From contig NZ_CP101833.1 of assembly GCF_024498355.1 (NCBI RefSeq), positions 2,957,001-3,021,000 on the forward strand: a DNA stretch of 64,000 bases, written 5' to 3'. Shown here in pieces: positions 1 through 8,847 of this stretch. The translations under genes and the position numbers were made by a program. Below the pieces are notes generated by a model. The model searched no databases, was not told where the DNA came from, and worked only from the letters and a program-made list of their open reading frames with translations. The DNA comes from Bacillus pumilus (GTDB lineage: Bacteria > Bacillota > Bacilli > Bacillales > Bacillaceae). How positions within the stretch are numbered: the stretch's first letter is position 1; every line of letters starts with the position of its first letter.

Positions 1-31
1 TTTATATTCGATTTTGAGTTAAAAAAACATT

Positions 32-322
32 TTAACGAGTTGCTTCTTCTTTTAATAGCTGTTTTAATTCTACTAACAAACGTTCAGCTCCTTCAGGGCT
101 TAGCATCACTTTGCCATTTCCATAGCTTTTGTTGTATTTCGTTACTTGTCCAGTTAACAGGCAGCTCTTATCTGCATCATATTTTTTCAGCATGATGGTT
201 TGATCTTCTATGAAAATTTCTAAAAGCTGCTCTTCTTTGATATTGAGTACCTTTCGCATTTCTGAAGGCAGCACAATTCTGCCAAGAGAATCAATGTGTC
301 TGACCATCCCAGTTCTTTTCAA
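32..322 (-). CDS. abh: AbrB/Abh-family transition-state regulator
   Basis: This is a small DNA-binding protein of the SpoVT-AbrB type, which controls transition-state and stationary-phase genes. The N-terminal swapped-hairpin signature is visible (KRTGMVRHIDSLGRIVLP), followed by an LKKY block. The tail YGNGKVMLSPEGAERLL is closer to Abh than to AbrB. An upstream ATG at 328 lies only 2 nt from the strong AAGGAGG, while the TTG at 322 is 8 nt away and aligns with the family start, so I place the start at TTG 322 (96 aa). It lies 38 nt downstream of a small XRE gene on the same strand, with a TTGAC-4-GTCAA palindrome between them. Abh itself is usually elsewhere in B. subtilis, so this could be an additional paralogue. 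Confidence 0.8.
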   Translation of the reverse strand: MKRTGMVRHIDSLGRIVLPSEMRKVLNIKEEQLLEIFIEDQTIMLKKYDADKSCLLTGQVTKYNKSYGNGKVMLSPEGAERLLVELKQLLKEEATR

Positions 323-359
323 TGACATTGCCTCCTTAAAGATGATATGATGATTCCAA

Positions 360-593
360 TCATTGACTTTTGTCAACGTTTTCATAGTAAAATAGATCTT
401 CAAATTTTTTATCAAAGTAATGAATCATTTTGCCAATGACAAGCTGTCCTGGTTTCCGGTGACCATTTAATACCCTGCTGAGTGTGGCAGGAGAGATGCC
501 AATTTCATCTGCGAGCTGATTTAAAGACATATCGTTTTCGATCATATACTGCATCACAAAAGCTCGCCTGATCTGAATCTTTTCGACCATCAT
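360..593 (-). CDS. Small XRE-family helix-turn-helix regulator
   Basis: A 77-residue protein that is almost entirely one Cro/CI-type HTH (about residues 18-55: MSLNQLADEIGISPATLSRVLNG), with a short acidic-aromatic tail. Such single-domain proteins act as DNA-binding repressors; the target is not deducible. TAGGAGG precedes two adjacent ATG codons (593 and 590), and the second has the better spacing. It is probably cotranscribed with the downstream Abh-like gene. It is divergent from another XRE gene at 748, so the 150-bp intergenic region likely holds promoters for both directions. Confidence 0.75.
   Translation of the reverse strand: MMVEKIQIRRAFVMQYMIENDMSLNQLADEIGISPATLSRVLNGHRKPGQLVIGKMIHYFDKKFEDLFYYENVDKSQ
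363..376. promoter_or_regulatory. TTGAC-TTTT-GTCAA palindrome upstream of the Abh-like gene
   Basis: A perfect 5+5 bp inverted repeat with a 4-nt spacer at the end of the small XRE gene, about 40 nt before the Abh-like start. Half-sites resembling it (ATGTCAA) recur before the two XRE genes on the other strand (near 662 and 1190). It may be an operator for one of these XRE proteins; this is inference. Confidence 0.3.
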
Positions 594-747
594 TACAACC
601 TCCTATAGGATCAATATGTACAGAATGTAGGACTCTCACAACACACAAATCTATTAACTTATGTCAACACTTTTGCACCTCTGCTATTTCCTTTGGTCAA
701 TGATCATACTAAAATAAGTCATATACTGAAATGTGAGGTTCGATGTC

Positions 748-1152
748 ATGAATCACTTTGGTGAACAATTACGCATTTTAAGAGAAAATAGAAAAATGTC
801 TGTCAATCAACTCGCCATGTATTCGGGTGTAAGCGCTGCTGGTATTTCTCGTATTGAAAATGGAAAGCGTGGTGTGCCCAAGCCTTTAACCATAAAAAAA
901 TTAGCACACGCCTTGAAGGTGCCTTATGAGGATTTAATGCTGCTTGCCGGTCATATAGAACAGGAAAAGGTTCATGAAATGAAACCTAAATATGAGTCCA
1001 TGTTGAAAATCTATCAAACGGCGCTTCAAAAGGATGTAGAACATCTCCCCATTTTTGATGGAGACCAATGGGAAACGCTCTCTGCACAAGACATCAGCCA
1101 GCTGAATGAATACTTTCTCACGCTCATCAACCAAAAAAAGGCGAACAAATAG
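748..1152 (+). CDS. XRE-family transcriptional regulator (YvaO-like), first tandem copy
   Basis: A 134-residue regulator with an N-terminal HTH (about residues 4-60: QLRILRENRK..SVNQLAMYSGVSAAGISRIENGKRG), followed by a helical C-terminal domain ending FDGDQWETLSAQDISQLNEYF. The in-frame GTG at 733 lies inside the ribosome-binding site GTGAGGT, so ATG 748 (8 nt after GAGGT) is the start. It is the first of two tandem paralogues; the second begins 130 bp downstream behind the same TGTGAGGTT leader. It resembles the YvaN/YvaO pair located at the same place in B. subtilis. The ligand and targets are unknown. Confidence 0.8.
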   Translation: MNHFGEQLRILRENRKMSVNQLAMYSGVSAAGISRIENGKRGVPKPLTIKKLAHALKVPYEDLMLLAGHIEQEKVHEMKPKYESMLKIYQTALQKDVEHLPIFDGDQWETLSAQDISQLNEYFLTLINQKKANK

Positions 1153-1282
1153 CGGGGTATAAACTTAAGATACATCTACCATTAACTAATGTCAATATTT
1201 TCATGGTATACTTATTGCCAATAGTCAACAAATCAAGTAAAATAGAATTACCTAATCTTTAACCATGTGAGGTTTTGAGTTG

Positions 1283-1684
1283 ATGAACTTTGGTGCATAT
1301 TTAAGAGCATTGCGTGAGGAAAAGAAGCTATCAGTGAACCAATTAGCCATGTATTCAGAGGTCAGCGCTGCCGGTATTTCTCGAATTGAAAACGGGAAAC
1401 GCGGCATTCCGAAACCTCCTACGATTAAGAAACTAGCAGGTGCATTAAAGGTACCTTATGAGGAAATGATGCAGGCAGCTGGTTATATTGAAGAAGCATC
1501 TCCTGTCCCTCTGATAAAGGAAGAGGAAATGGCTTTATCCAAAATAAAAGAAGCCGCAGAGCAATATGAACTTGGTGATCTCGAAATATTTGATGGAAGC
1601 ATATGGTCTACCCTTTCTAAAAAAGAAATAGAGGATCTAAACCGCTATCTGCTGTTTATGTTAAACAGCCGCTCGTCATCATAA
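1283..1684 (+). CDS. XRE-family transcriptional regulator (YvaO-like), second tandem copy
   Basis: A 133-residue paralogue of the preceding gene. The HTH is nearly identical (SVNQLAMYSEVSAAGISRIE), while the C-terminal half has diverged but keeps the IFDG-x-W-x-TLS motif, so the effector-sensing part is probably homologous but specialised. Start ATG 1283 is 8 nt from GAGGT; the TTG immediately before it is less well spaced. It has its own 130-bp upstream region and therefore probably its own promoter. The strong DNA-recognition-helix identity suggests overlapping operators for the two proteins. Confidence 0.8.
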   Translation: MNFGAYLRALREEKKLSVNQLAMYSEVSAAGISRIENGKRGIPKPPTIKKLAGALKVPYEEMMQAAGYIEEASPVPLIKEEEMALSKIKEAAEQYELGDLEIFDGSIWSTLSKKEIEDLNRYLLFMLNSRSSS

Positions 1685-1766
1685 AATGTTTTGATCATTG
1701 ACAAGCTTTTTGCACTGATTGATGACAGAATTACGGTATAATGAGTTCAGATTGGAGTGAAGAAAG

Positions 1767-2087
1767 ATGAATCAATCTGACATGTGCCCGCGGTTTGAAA
1801 AAGCAGTTGAGTTATTAAGTAAACGCTGGGTTGCACTGATTGTTTTTCAGCTTCTCTCAGGTCAGCAGCGCTTTAGTGAAATTGAGGCGGCTCTGACAAA
1901 TTTAAGCGGAAGAGTATTATCTGAGAGATTAAAAGAGCTGGAAGCAGCAGGCATTGTAAAACGGGAGGTTTTTGCTGAAACACCCGTACGCATTGAGTAT
2001 TCTTTAACTGATATGGGGCGTTCACTTGCACCCGTTTTTGAGGAAATTTCGAAGTGGTCCACTGAATGGATCACACTTGAATCATAA
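1767..2087 (+). CDS. catR: HxlR-family redox/quinone-sensing repressor (CatR/YvaP-like)
   Basis: A 106-residue MarR/HxlR winged-helix repressor. In B. subtilis the protein at this locus (CatR, formerly YvaP) represses the catechol dioxygenase genes catDE and responds to quinones through an N-terminal cysteine. Here Cys7 lies in the HxlR signature MCPRFEKAVELLSKRWVALI. The wing region LSGRVLSERLKELE and SLTDMGRSLAPV are typical. The length matches the family. It is monocistronic, with a terminator at 2124-2151. No catechol genes are present in this window, so its regulon is presumably elsewhere. Confidence 0.85.
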   Translation: MNQSDMCPRFEKAVELLSKRWVALIVFQLLSGQQRFSEIEAALTNLSGRVLSERLKELEAAGIVKREVFAETPVRIEYSLTDMGRSLAPVFEEISKWSTEWITLES

Positions 2088-2123
2088 AATTTCTCCATGT
2101 GAGCCGCCTGATGATCATAAAAC

Positions 2124-2151
2124 AACCTCCCTTACAGATGTAAGGGAGGTT
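2124..2151. terminator. Bidirectional terminator between catR and the opuC operon
   Basis: A 12-bp perfect stem (AACCTCCCTTAC / GTAAGGGAGGTT) with a 4-nt AGAT loop, T-rich on the + side and A-rich on the other, between convergent genes. Confidence 0.9.
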
Positions 2152-2167
2152 TTGTCTATTCAGCCGC

Positions 2168-2857
2168 TTAAGCAGATGTGATGTTTTTTTCAGCTAACGC
2201 TTTTCTCTCTTTTTTCTTGTTTGTTGGGCTTAAATAGCGTTCAAGCCAGCCCATGACAAGGTCGGCAATGATGGCCATGAGCGCAGTTGGAATAGCGCCT
2301 GCTAAAATGATGGCTGTTCCGTTTGTCGCATTTGATCCTCTGATGATGATATCACCAAGTCCTCCCGCACCAACGAATGTCCCAATCGCTGTAATGCCGA
2401 TTGCGATGACCAGTGCGGTTCTTAAACCAGCCATAATCACCGATAAAGCAAGCGGTAATTCAACCATTCTCAGCACTTGCCATTTCGTCATGCCCATTGC
2501 TTTACCCGATTCTAAATAGGCGTGTTCAATGCTGACAATTCCAGTGTATGTGTTTCGGATGATAGGCAGAAGCGAATATAGAAAGAGTGATAGGATCACT
2601 GTATTTGCGCCAAGTCCTAATACAAGCATCAACACTGAAAGCATCGCTAACGCTGGTATGGTTTGAATGACATTTGTAATGGCGAACACCCAATTGCTCA
2701 GCTTGCGATAATGTGCCACAAAGATGCCTACTGGAATTCCGACAATTGCCGCAAACAACACCCCATACGCTGACATGAGAAAATGCCGATAAAATTCTTC
2801 TAACACATATGAACCGTTCTGCTGATAATACGTCCATAATTGCTGCAGTGTGTCCAT
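2168..2857 (-). CDS. opuCD: Osmoprotectant ABC transporter permease OpuCD
   Basis: One of two inner-membrane permease subunits of the broad-specificity compatible-solute importer OpuC (glycine betaine, carnitine, choline sulfate and related). A typical BPD_transp_1 fold with about five to six membrane segments and an EAA loop (YLESGKAMGMTKWQVL) that contacts OpuCA. The first possible start, GTG 2869, overlaps the GGGAGGTG ribosome-binding site. ATG 2857 gives 229 aa, the usual length. It is the last gene of opuCA-CB-CC-CD, 21 nt after opuCC, ending at a bidirectional terminator. Confidence 0.95.
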   Translation of the reverse strand: MDTLQQLWTYYQQNGSYVLEEFYRHFLMSAYGVLFAAIVGIPVGIFVAHYRKLSNWVFAITNVIQTIPALAMLSVLMLVLGLGANTVILSLFLYSLLPIIRNTYTGIVSIEHAYLESGKAMGMTKWQVLRMVELPLALSVIMAGLRTALVIAIGITAIGTFVGAGGLGDIIIRGSNATNGTAIILAGAIPTALMAIIADLVMGWLERYLSPTNKKKERKALAEKNITSA

Positions 2858-2878
2858 CAGCCCTGACACCTCCCAATC

Positions 2879-4463
<1,585 letters not shown>

Positions 4464-4475
4464 GTGTACACCTCC

Positions 4476-5621
4476 TTAGTTCATTTCAGTGACAGCCGGT
4501 GTATCTTCTCCCCAGATGGAGTCGTACACAACATCAACAAGACTTGCACGTGTCACAATGCCTTTTAAATGCCCCTCTGCATCCACAACCGGTACATATT
4601 TAATACCGCGTATTAAAATTTTCCGGACGGTGTCTCTTAGAAGTGCGCCTTCTTGTACTGTATAGAACTCTGTATTTAAGATCTCACCAACGAAGGCTGC
4701 TTTTCTACGGTTCGCATCGATCGTTTCGATATCGATATAACCTTTTAACACATGATTTTCATCCACAACAAGCAAAGAATCGACCCGCTTTTCTCTCATG
4801 ATGTAAATGGCATCAGTCAACGTTTTTTCGACTGTAATTGTCACTGGCGACGTGTTCATCATCTGTTCTACACGTTCCATGTTTGGATTTGATTGAAGCA
4901 GACGTTCTTTCCCGATGAACTCTTCTACGAACTCATTAGCAGGGTTACGCAGAATATCATCTGGCGTGCCTACTTGGACAATCTCTCCATCCTTTAAAAT
5001 CACAATTCGGTCAGCGAGTTTGATCGCTTCATCCATGTCATGTGTAACGAATACGATTGTTTTATTTAATGTTTTTTGTAGTTTTTTAAACTCTTCTTGC
5101 AGTGAATCTCGTGTAATTGGATCAAGTGCACCAAATGGTTCATCCATGAGGATAAGAGGAGGTTCTGCTGCTAGTGCGCGAAGAACGCCAATTCGCTGCT
5201 GCTGTCCTCCACTTAGTTCATGCGGGTAACGTTCTAGATACTCCGGCCCCATGTCGACTAGCTTGAGCAGTTCTCGCGCCCGTTCTTTTCGCTTTTCTTC
5301 CGGCCATTTTAATAGCTTCGGAACAAGTGAAATGTTTTGCGCAATGGTCATATGGGGGAAAAGTCCAATTTGCTGAATCACATAACCAATTTCTCTTCTT
5401 AATTGGACAGCGTCCTTCTTCATAATGTTTTCTCCCTCGATCAAAATGTTTCCTGAGGAAGGTTCAATGAGTCGATTGATCATCTTCATCGTTGTCGTTT
5501 TGCCACAGCCGCTCGGTCCAATAAAACAAACAAATTCTCCTTTTGCTATTTCTAAATCAATATGTTTGACAGCTTTTTTTCCGCCTCTATACGTCTTAGA
5601 TACATTCTCTAGTTTCAGCAA
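4476..5621 (-). CDS. opuCA: Osmoprotectant ABC transporter ATPase OpuCA
   Basis: The ATP-hydrolysing subunit that drives the OpuC importer. Walker A GPSGCGKT lies at residues 35-42, with signature LSGGQQQR, Walker B LILMDEP and an H-loop VTHD. Two C-terminal CBS domains (from about residue 250: TPVTITVEKTLTDAI, then FYTVQEGALLRDTV) are expected to sense ionic or nucleotide state. The longer reading start at 5636 lies inside the ribosome-binding site. TTG 5621 is 8 nt after GGAGG and gives the family start MLKLENVSKTY (381 aa). It is the first gene of the operon, divergent from the opcR-type regulator. Confidence 0.95.
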   Translation of the reverse strand: MLKLENVSKTYRGGKKAVKHIDLEIAKGEFVCFIGPSGCGKTTTMKMINRLIEPSSGNILIEGENIMKKDAVQLRREIGYVIQQIGLFPHMTIAQNISLVPKLLKWPEEKRKERARELLKLVDMGPEYLERYPHELSGGQQQRIGVLRALAAEPPLILMDEPFGALDPITRDSLQEEFKKLQKTLNKTIVFVTHDMDEAIKLADRIVILKDGEIVQVGTPDDILRNPANEFVEEFIGKERLLQSNPNMERVEQMMNTSPVTITVEKTLTDAIYIMREKRVDSLLVVDENHVLKGYIDIETIDANRRKAAFVGEILNTEFYTVQEGALLRDTVRKILIRGIKYVPVVDAEGHLKGIVTRASLVDVVYDSIWGEDTPAVTEMN

Positions 5622-5676
5622 ATGAGACACCTCCAATTAGTTGGGTATGTATTTTCAGAAAATTTACACCTTATTA

Positions 5677-5709
5677 ATTATAGTGCAAACTTTGTAAAAT
5701 AAAAAGTTT
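5677..5709 (-). promoter_or_regulatory. opuC promoter with an AAACTTT/AAAGTTT inverted repeat
   Basis: On the minus strand a TATAAT -10 (5677-5682) is followed upstream by an inverted repeat, AAACTTT (5687-5693) and AAAGTTT (5703-5709), overlapping where a -35 would be. No good TTGACA is present. The repeat is a candidate operator for the neighbouring GbsR/OpcR-type repressor or the osmoregulatory promoter element; not proven. Confidence 0.45.
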
Positions 5710-5823
5710 ACGATATGTTTGTATTGCATAACATTTATTAAAAATTTTCAGTTAACGGGCTGATATGTATAGATCCCTCCTTTTTCCTTCAAATTACTAG
5801 CAAATGCTCAATATTTATTGTTT

Positions 5824-5846
5824 TCATTAACAAACAAGTATATGAT
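5824..5846 (+). promoter_or_regulatory. Likely promoter of the opcR-type gene
   Basis: A possible sigma-A promoter, TTGTTT (about 5818-5823) with a 17-nt spacer to TATGAT (about 5841-5846), gives a transcript starting near 5853. That favours the ATG at 5879 over the GTG at 5852 as translation start. Confidence 0.4.
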
Positions 5847-5878
5847 ATATTGTGTTACAAATTGTCAGTCATGAAGGG

Positions 5879-6427
5879 ATGAAGCGGGGAGTGGACAAGC
5901 TAGCGTTAGGCGCCATTCAAAAAGCACAGGATCATTATATTGAAAAAGCTGCCGAGAACATGAATGCCTTTGGTCTTTCTTCTACAGTGGGTAGAGTGCT
6001 TGGTATCATTCACATGAACCGTAAACCAATGACGCTGGGAGAGCTCTCAGAGGAGACCGGCATGAGCAAAACGAGAATGAGTCAAGTTGTTCGAGAAATG
6101 CTCGATTTGAATATTGCGGAAAAGGTTTATGAAAAAGGAATACGTAAAGATCTGTATGACGTTGAGCAAGATCATTACCAGACATTTATTTCATTGTTTG
6201 CAGCCAATTGGTCACGAGTGGTCAGCAAAAATCGCAAGGCACATAAGAAAACGTGCAAGGAATTGCTGGAGCTGCTTGAACAGGAAGACTTGCCAGAAGA
6301 GATAGAGGATAAAATCAATCTGCTTCTTTCAGAAATTAAAGAAAGTCTTGATTACTATGACTGGATTAGCCGCTTAATTGAATTCTTCGAAAGTGAAGAA
6401 GTGTTTAAGCATGTACCAAAACCTTAA
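5879..6427 (+). CDS. opcR: GbsR-type transcriptional repressor of opuC (OpcR-like)
   Basis: A MarR-like winged-helix protein of the GbsR family. In B. subtilis OpcR (YvaV) represses opuC and lies divergently beside it, exactly as here. The wHTH is at about residues 45-95 (PMTLGELSEETGMSKTRMSQVVREM), and the rest is helical with a charged C-terminal dimerisation region. The start is uncertain: ATG 5879 gives 182 aa, GTG 5852 gives 191 aa, and neither has a well-spaced ribosome-binding site. The promoter position favours 5879. Confidence 0.85.
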   Translation: MKRGVDKLALGAIQKAQDHYIEKAAENMNAFGLSSTVGRVLGIIHMNRKPMTLGELSEETGMSKTRMSQVVREMLDLNIAEKVYEKGIRKDLYDVEQDHYQTFISLFAANWSRVVSKNRKAHKKTCKELLELLEQEDLPEEIEDKINLLLSEIKESLDYYDWISRLIEFFESEEVFKHVPKP

Positions 6428-6428
6428 A

Positions 6429-6472
6429 AAAAGCTGTTTTATTTTACATCATTGTAGAAAAAAACAGCTTTT
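6429..6472. terminator. Bidirectional terminator between opcR and yvbG
   Basis: Arms AAAAGCTGTTTT and AAAACAGCTTTT separated by 20 nt, with A/T runs on both sides, between convergent genes. Confidence 0.85.
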
Positions 6473-6482
6473 TTATATACAC

Positions 6483-7115
6483 TTATGACATAAACATTGG
6501 GAACATCCCTTTTAAGCCTGCGCCAATCATCTCTACTGCCACGACAGCAAGAATCAATCCCATCAATCGAGTCACAACATTCATCTCTGTTTTCCCCATT
6601 TTTCGCATAATGAAACTTGAATAATGAAATGCATAATACGTCATGGCAAGAACGATCACAATACCAAAAAGGATCGCAAGTATATGAAACCCTGCCTCAC
6701 TTCCTGGGGTTAAACTCATCACTGTGGCGATTGTACCGGGGCCTGCAATGATTGGGATCGCCAGCGGGGTAACGGAGACATCTGCCTTCTCTATGCTTTC
6801 TGCCTTTTCGTCCGAATGAGGGTTTTGGACATGTGACTCTTTTGCATTCAGTAAATTGTAAGCGATACCAAAAATAAAAATACCTCCAGCGATGCGGAGT
6901 GCATGAATATCGATCCCAAACAACTTGAAAATGAGCCTGCCTGCCAGTAGAAAGGCAACCAAAATAATAAATGATACAACAATGGCTTTTTTGGCCGTCT
7001 GAGAGCGTTCTTTCTCTGTATAGCCTTCTGTTAAGGTGATAAAAAGAGGCACGTTTCCAATTGGGTTCGACACAGCAAATAGTGACACAACGACATGAAT
7101 CATAAAGGAAATCAA
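6483..7115 (-). CDS. yvbG: MarC/YchE-family integral membrane protein YvbG
   Basis: A MarC/UPF0056-family protein with six predicted membrane helices. The characteristic N-terminal block AVSNPIGNVPLFITLTEG and the second-half PLAIPIIAGPGTIATVM are both present; the biochemical role of the family is not established. TTG 7115 follows AAAGGAGGG by 7 nt and gives 210 aa, the B. subtilis YvbG length. The longer reading frame upstream has no support. It is divergent from the coiled-coil protein gene at 7234. Confidence 0.85.
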   Translation of the reverse strand: MISFMIHVVVSLFAVSNPIGNVPLFITLTEGYTEKERSQTAKKAIVVSFIILVAFLLAGRLIFKLFGIDIHALRIAGGIFIFGIAYNLLNAKESHVQNPHSDEKAESIEKADVSVTPLAIPIIAGPGTIATVMSLTPGSEAGFHILAILFGIVIVLAMTYYAFHYSSFIMRKMGKTEMNVVTRLMGLILAVVAVEMIGAGLKGMFPMFMS

Positions 7116-7233
7116 CAGACACCCTCCTTTTTTCATAGTGTCTGCCAAACTGATGTGAATATTCTCTCGATATGTTAAAACCTGTTTGGATCTAACCGAT
7201 GTTAATAGAGGTTTAGAGAAAGGGGAATACCAC

Positions 7234-7698
7234 ATGAAGAAAACAATCACCATCCTCCTTCTGTCTGTCGCTATTTTAGGCGCAGCTGGCTGGATTGTTT
7301 GGCAGGAGCATACAATCACCGCAGCAGCGGAAACACATCAGCAAGAAACCAAAACGAACGATCAGCAGCTGGTGAAGTTAAAGTCAGAAGGAACGGATAT
7401 GAAGCATGAAATCGATGATCAAAAAAAGAAATTGTCCACAGTCACAAAAAAGCTGAAGGAAAAACAGAAGGCCTATCAAAAAGAAGTCAAACAGCGTAAA
7501 GCTCTTGAGGTGGAAATCAATCAGCTTCAAAAAGAGCTGGCAGCATCGAAAGCAACTGCTCAAACGAATAAGCAGTCAGCACAAGCTGCAAGGAAACCTG
7601 ACGTCAAAAAAGACCCAAATGTCACACATCATCCTCCCTCTCAGTGGGTGCAGGATCAATACGATTGGGGGGTCAAACAAGGGTATATTAAAGAATAG
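7234..7698 (+). CDS. Exported or membrane-anchored coiled-coil protein
   Basis: A 154-residue protein with an N-terminal hydrophobic segment (about residues 3-24, ITILLLSVAILGAAGWIVW) acting as signal or anchor. A Lys/Gln/Glu-rich region (about residues 40-105) with heptad spacing predicts a long coiled coil. It ends in a low-complexity linker and a short motif WVQDQYDWGVKQGYI. ATG 7234 follows AAAGGGGAA. I do not recognise a named homologue. It may contact the cell wall or a membrane partner. A GNAT gene starts 16 nt after it, so the two are probably cotranscribed. Confidence 0.6.
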   Translation: MKKTITILLLSVAILGAAGWIVWQEHTITAAAETHQQETKTNDQQLVKLKSEGTDMKHEIDDQKKKLSTVTKKLKEKQKAYQKEVKQRKALEVEINQLQKELAASKATAQTNKQSAQAARKPDVKKDPNVTHHPPSQWVQDQYDWGVKQGYIKE

Positions 7699-7713
7699 AG
7701 AGGATGAAATGAA

Positions 7714-8178
7714 GTGATACAGATTCAGCCATTGCCTCGTCATCAATCTGTACCTATGGATCTTTTGCTATTAGCTGACCCTTCAAAGGAAAAGATTCTT
7801 GCCTATGTACAATCCGGCTCTTGTTATGTCGCCTTTCATGAACAGGACATGATCGGTATCTATGTACTTTCATCACGATCTCAGCACACGGTTGAAATGA
7901 TGAATGTCGCTGTGAAGGAGTCATGGCAAGGAAAAGGAATTGGGAAGCAGCTGATTCATCATGCCATTGCTGAAGCCAAAGCAGCCGGTTTTCACACGAT
8001 TGAAATCGGCACAGGAAACTCTAGTATTCACCAGCTGGCACTTTATCAAAAATGCGGCTTTCGCCTAACATCCATTGATCATGATTTTTTCCTTAAGCAT
8101 TATGATGAACCGATCTATGAAAACGGTATTCAGTGCATGGATATGGTACGGCTGTCGCTCGCTTTTCAAGCAGACTGA
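7714..8178 (+). CDS. yvbK: GNAT-family N-acetyltransferase (YvbK-like)
   Basis: A GNAT acyl-CoA-dependent acetyltransferase of 154 aa, expected cytosolic. The acetyl-CoA binding loop is visible as ESWQGKGIGKQLI (R/Q-x-x-G-x-G/A pattern), followed by the beta5 region TIEIGTGNSSIHQLALYQKCGF and a DHDFFLKHY block characteristic of the YvbK subgroup. The start is GTG 7714 with GAGAGG upstream. The substrate is unknown. It ends in a terminator shared with the 3' end of the gene. Confidence 0.8.
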   Translation: MIQIQPLPRHQSVPMDLLLLADPSKEKILAYVQSGSCYVAFHEQDMIGIYVLSSRSQHTVEMMNVAVKESWQGKGIGKQLIHHAIAEAKAAGFHTIEIGTGNSSIHQLALYQKCGFRLTSIDHDFFLKHYDEPIYENGIQCMDMVRLSLAFQAD

Positions 8179-8196
8179 CTTTTTGTTCAGCCTGCT
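8169..8196 (+). terminator. Terminator of the yvbK-like gene
   Basis: Stem AGCAGACTGA / TCAGCCTGCT (one mismatch), 8-nt loop, then TTTTTT. The 5' arm overlaps the stop codon. Confidence 0.8.
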
Positions 8197-8199
8197 TTT

Positions 8200-8481
8200 T
8201 TATGATCTGCGCTTTTTTACGACATGAATCACATATTGAATCAAGAAGTAGAGCACGGCGCCAGCTAGAAAGCAGACCGCGCATCCAAAGAGGGTCGCCT
8301 CTGAGCTGAATTGATACTTTTCGATTTTCATGATATAAAATGGCATGCCAAACACAGTCGGACTTGATTCAACATGATTGACCTCTAGCAGCAATAAAAA
8401 TACTGGGGTCATAAACACAGCGAATACATAAAGCATCGCGAGTGTTAAGCCACTAGAAAAAGAATGAAATACTTTGATCAT
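8200..8481 (-). CDS. Small two-span membrane protein of the ABC/M50 cassette
   Basis: A 93-residue protein with two strongly hydrophobic helices (about residues 12-34, GLTLAMLYVFAVFMTPVFLLLLE, and 64-85, LFGCAVCFLAGAVLYFLIQYVI), ending in basic VVKKRRS. It starts immediately after the stop of the protease-like gene, so it is translationally linked. It is the last gene of the five-gene minus-strand cassette. By position and shape it could be an immunity or accessory subunit, but no family is recognised and this is inference. Confidence 0.55.
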   Translation of the reverse strand: MIKVFHSFSSGLTLAMLYVFAVFMTPVFLLLLEVNHVESSPTVFGMPFYIMKIEKYQFSSEATLFGCAVCFLAGAVLYFLIQYVIHVVKKRRS

Positions 8482-8847
8482 CTATTTCTCTCCTTTCATC
8501 TCTTTTAAGCTGGCTGTGATATTTTTCCCGTCTGGGCAGGCTGGATGCAGCATCACAGTGTTCAGTAAAGAAAAAAGCAGCAATTGATGACTCAATGGAT
8601 GCTTCCACATGAAAAAAAGCACACCAGAGCAGATCACCGGAAAAAGTGGACCTGCAAGTGCCACCATCACATTGAAGCTCGGCCGGGCAAATTTTTCATG
8701 CACGATCGACACGTGCTTCCAATCGATCATCACCACATAATCAAAGAGCGGTCTTTGTTCGATTTTGTTACACACCATGACCATCAGCATATGACCGAGT
8801 TCATGAATGAGCACAACCGCTATCAAACTAATCAAAAGCTCTATCAT
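8482..8847 (-). CDS. Minimal M50-type (site-2-protease-like) zinc metalloprotease
   Basis: A 121-residue membrane protein carrying the zinc motif HELGH at residues 15-19 inside the first hydrophobic helix, the conserved N-VMVALAGPLFPVI segment (about 59-72), and a second metal-ligand motif N96...HPACPDG (Asp106), the counterpart of the NxxPxxxLDG motif of M50 proteases. It is much shorter than classical RseP/SpoIVFB enzymes and resembles small M50 proteins such as YydH encoded next to peptide precursors. Its ATG overlaps the permease stop (ATGA), which suggests translational coupling. Probable role: intramembrane cleavage of a small membrane peptide. Confidence 0.65.
   Translation of the reverse strand: MIELLISLIAVVLIHELGHMLMVMVCNKIEQRPLFDYVVMIDWKHVSIVHEKFARPSFNVMVALAGPLFPVICSGVLFFMWKHPLSHQLLLFSLLNTVMLHPACPDGKNITASLKEMKGEK

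Noticed and set aside
2253..2519. Plus-strand open frame within opuCD
   Set aside because: A reverse-strand shadow of a clearly recognised permease gene; no ribosome-binding site or family.
7234..7698. Coiled-coil protein as a PcsB/CwlO-type hydrolase
   Set aside because: There is no NlpC/P60, peptidase or LysM domain after the coiled coil; the protein ends 40 residues later.
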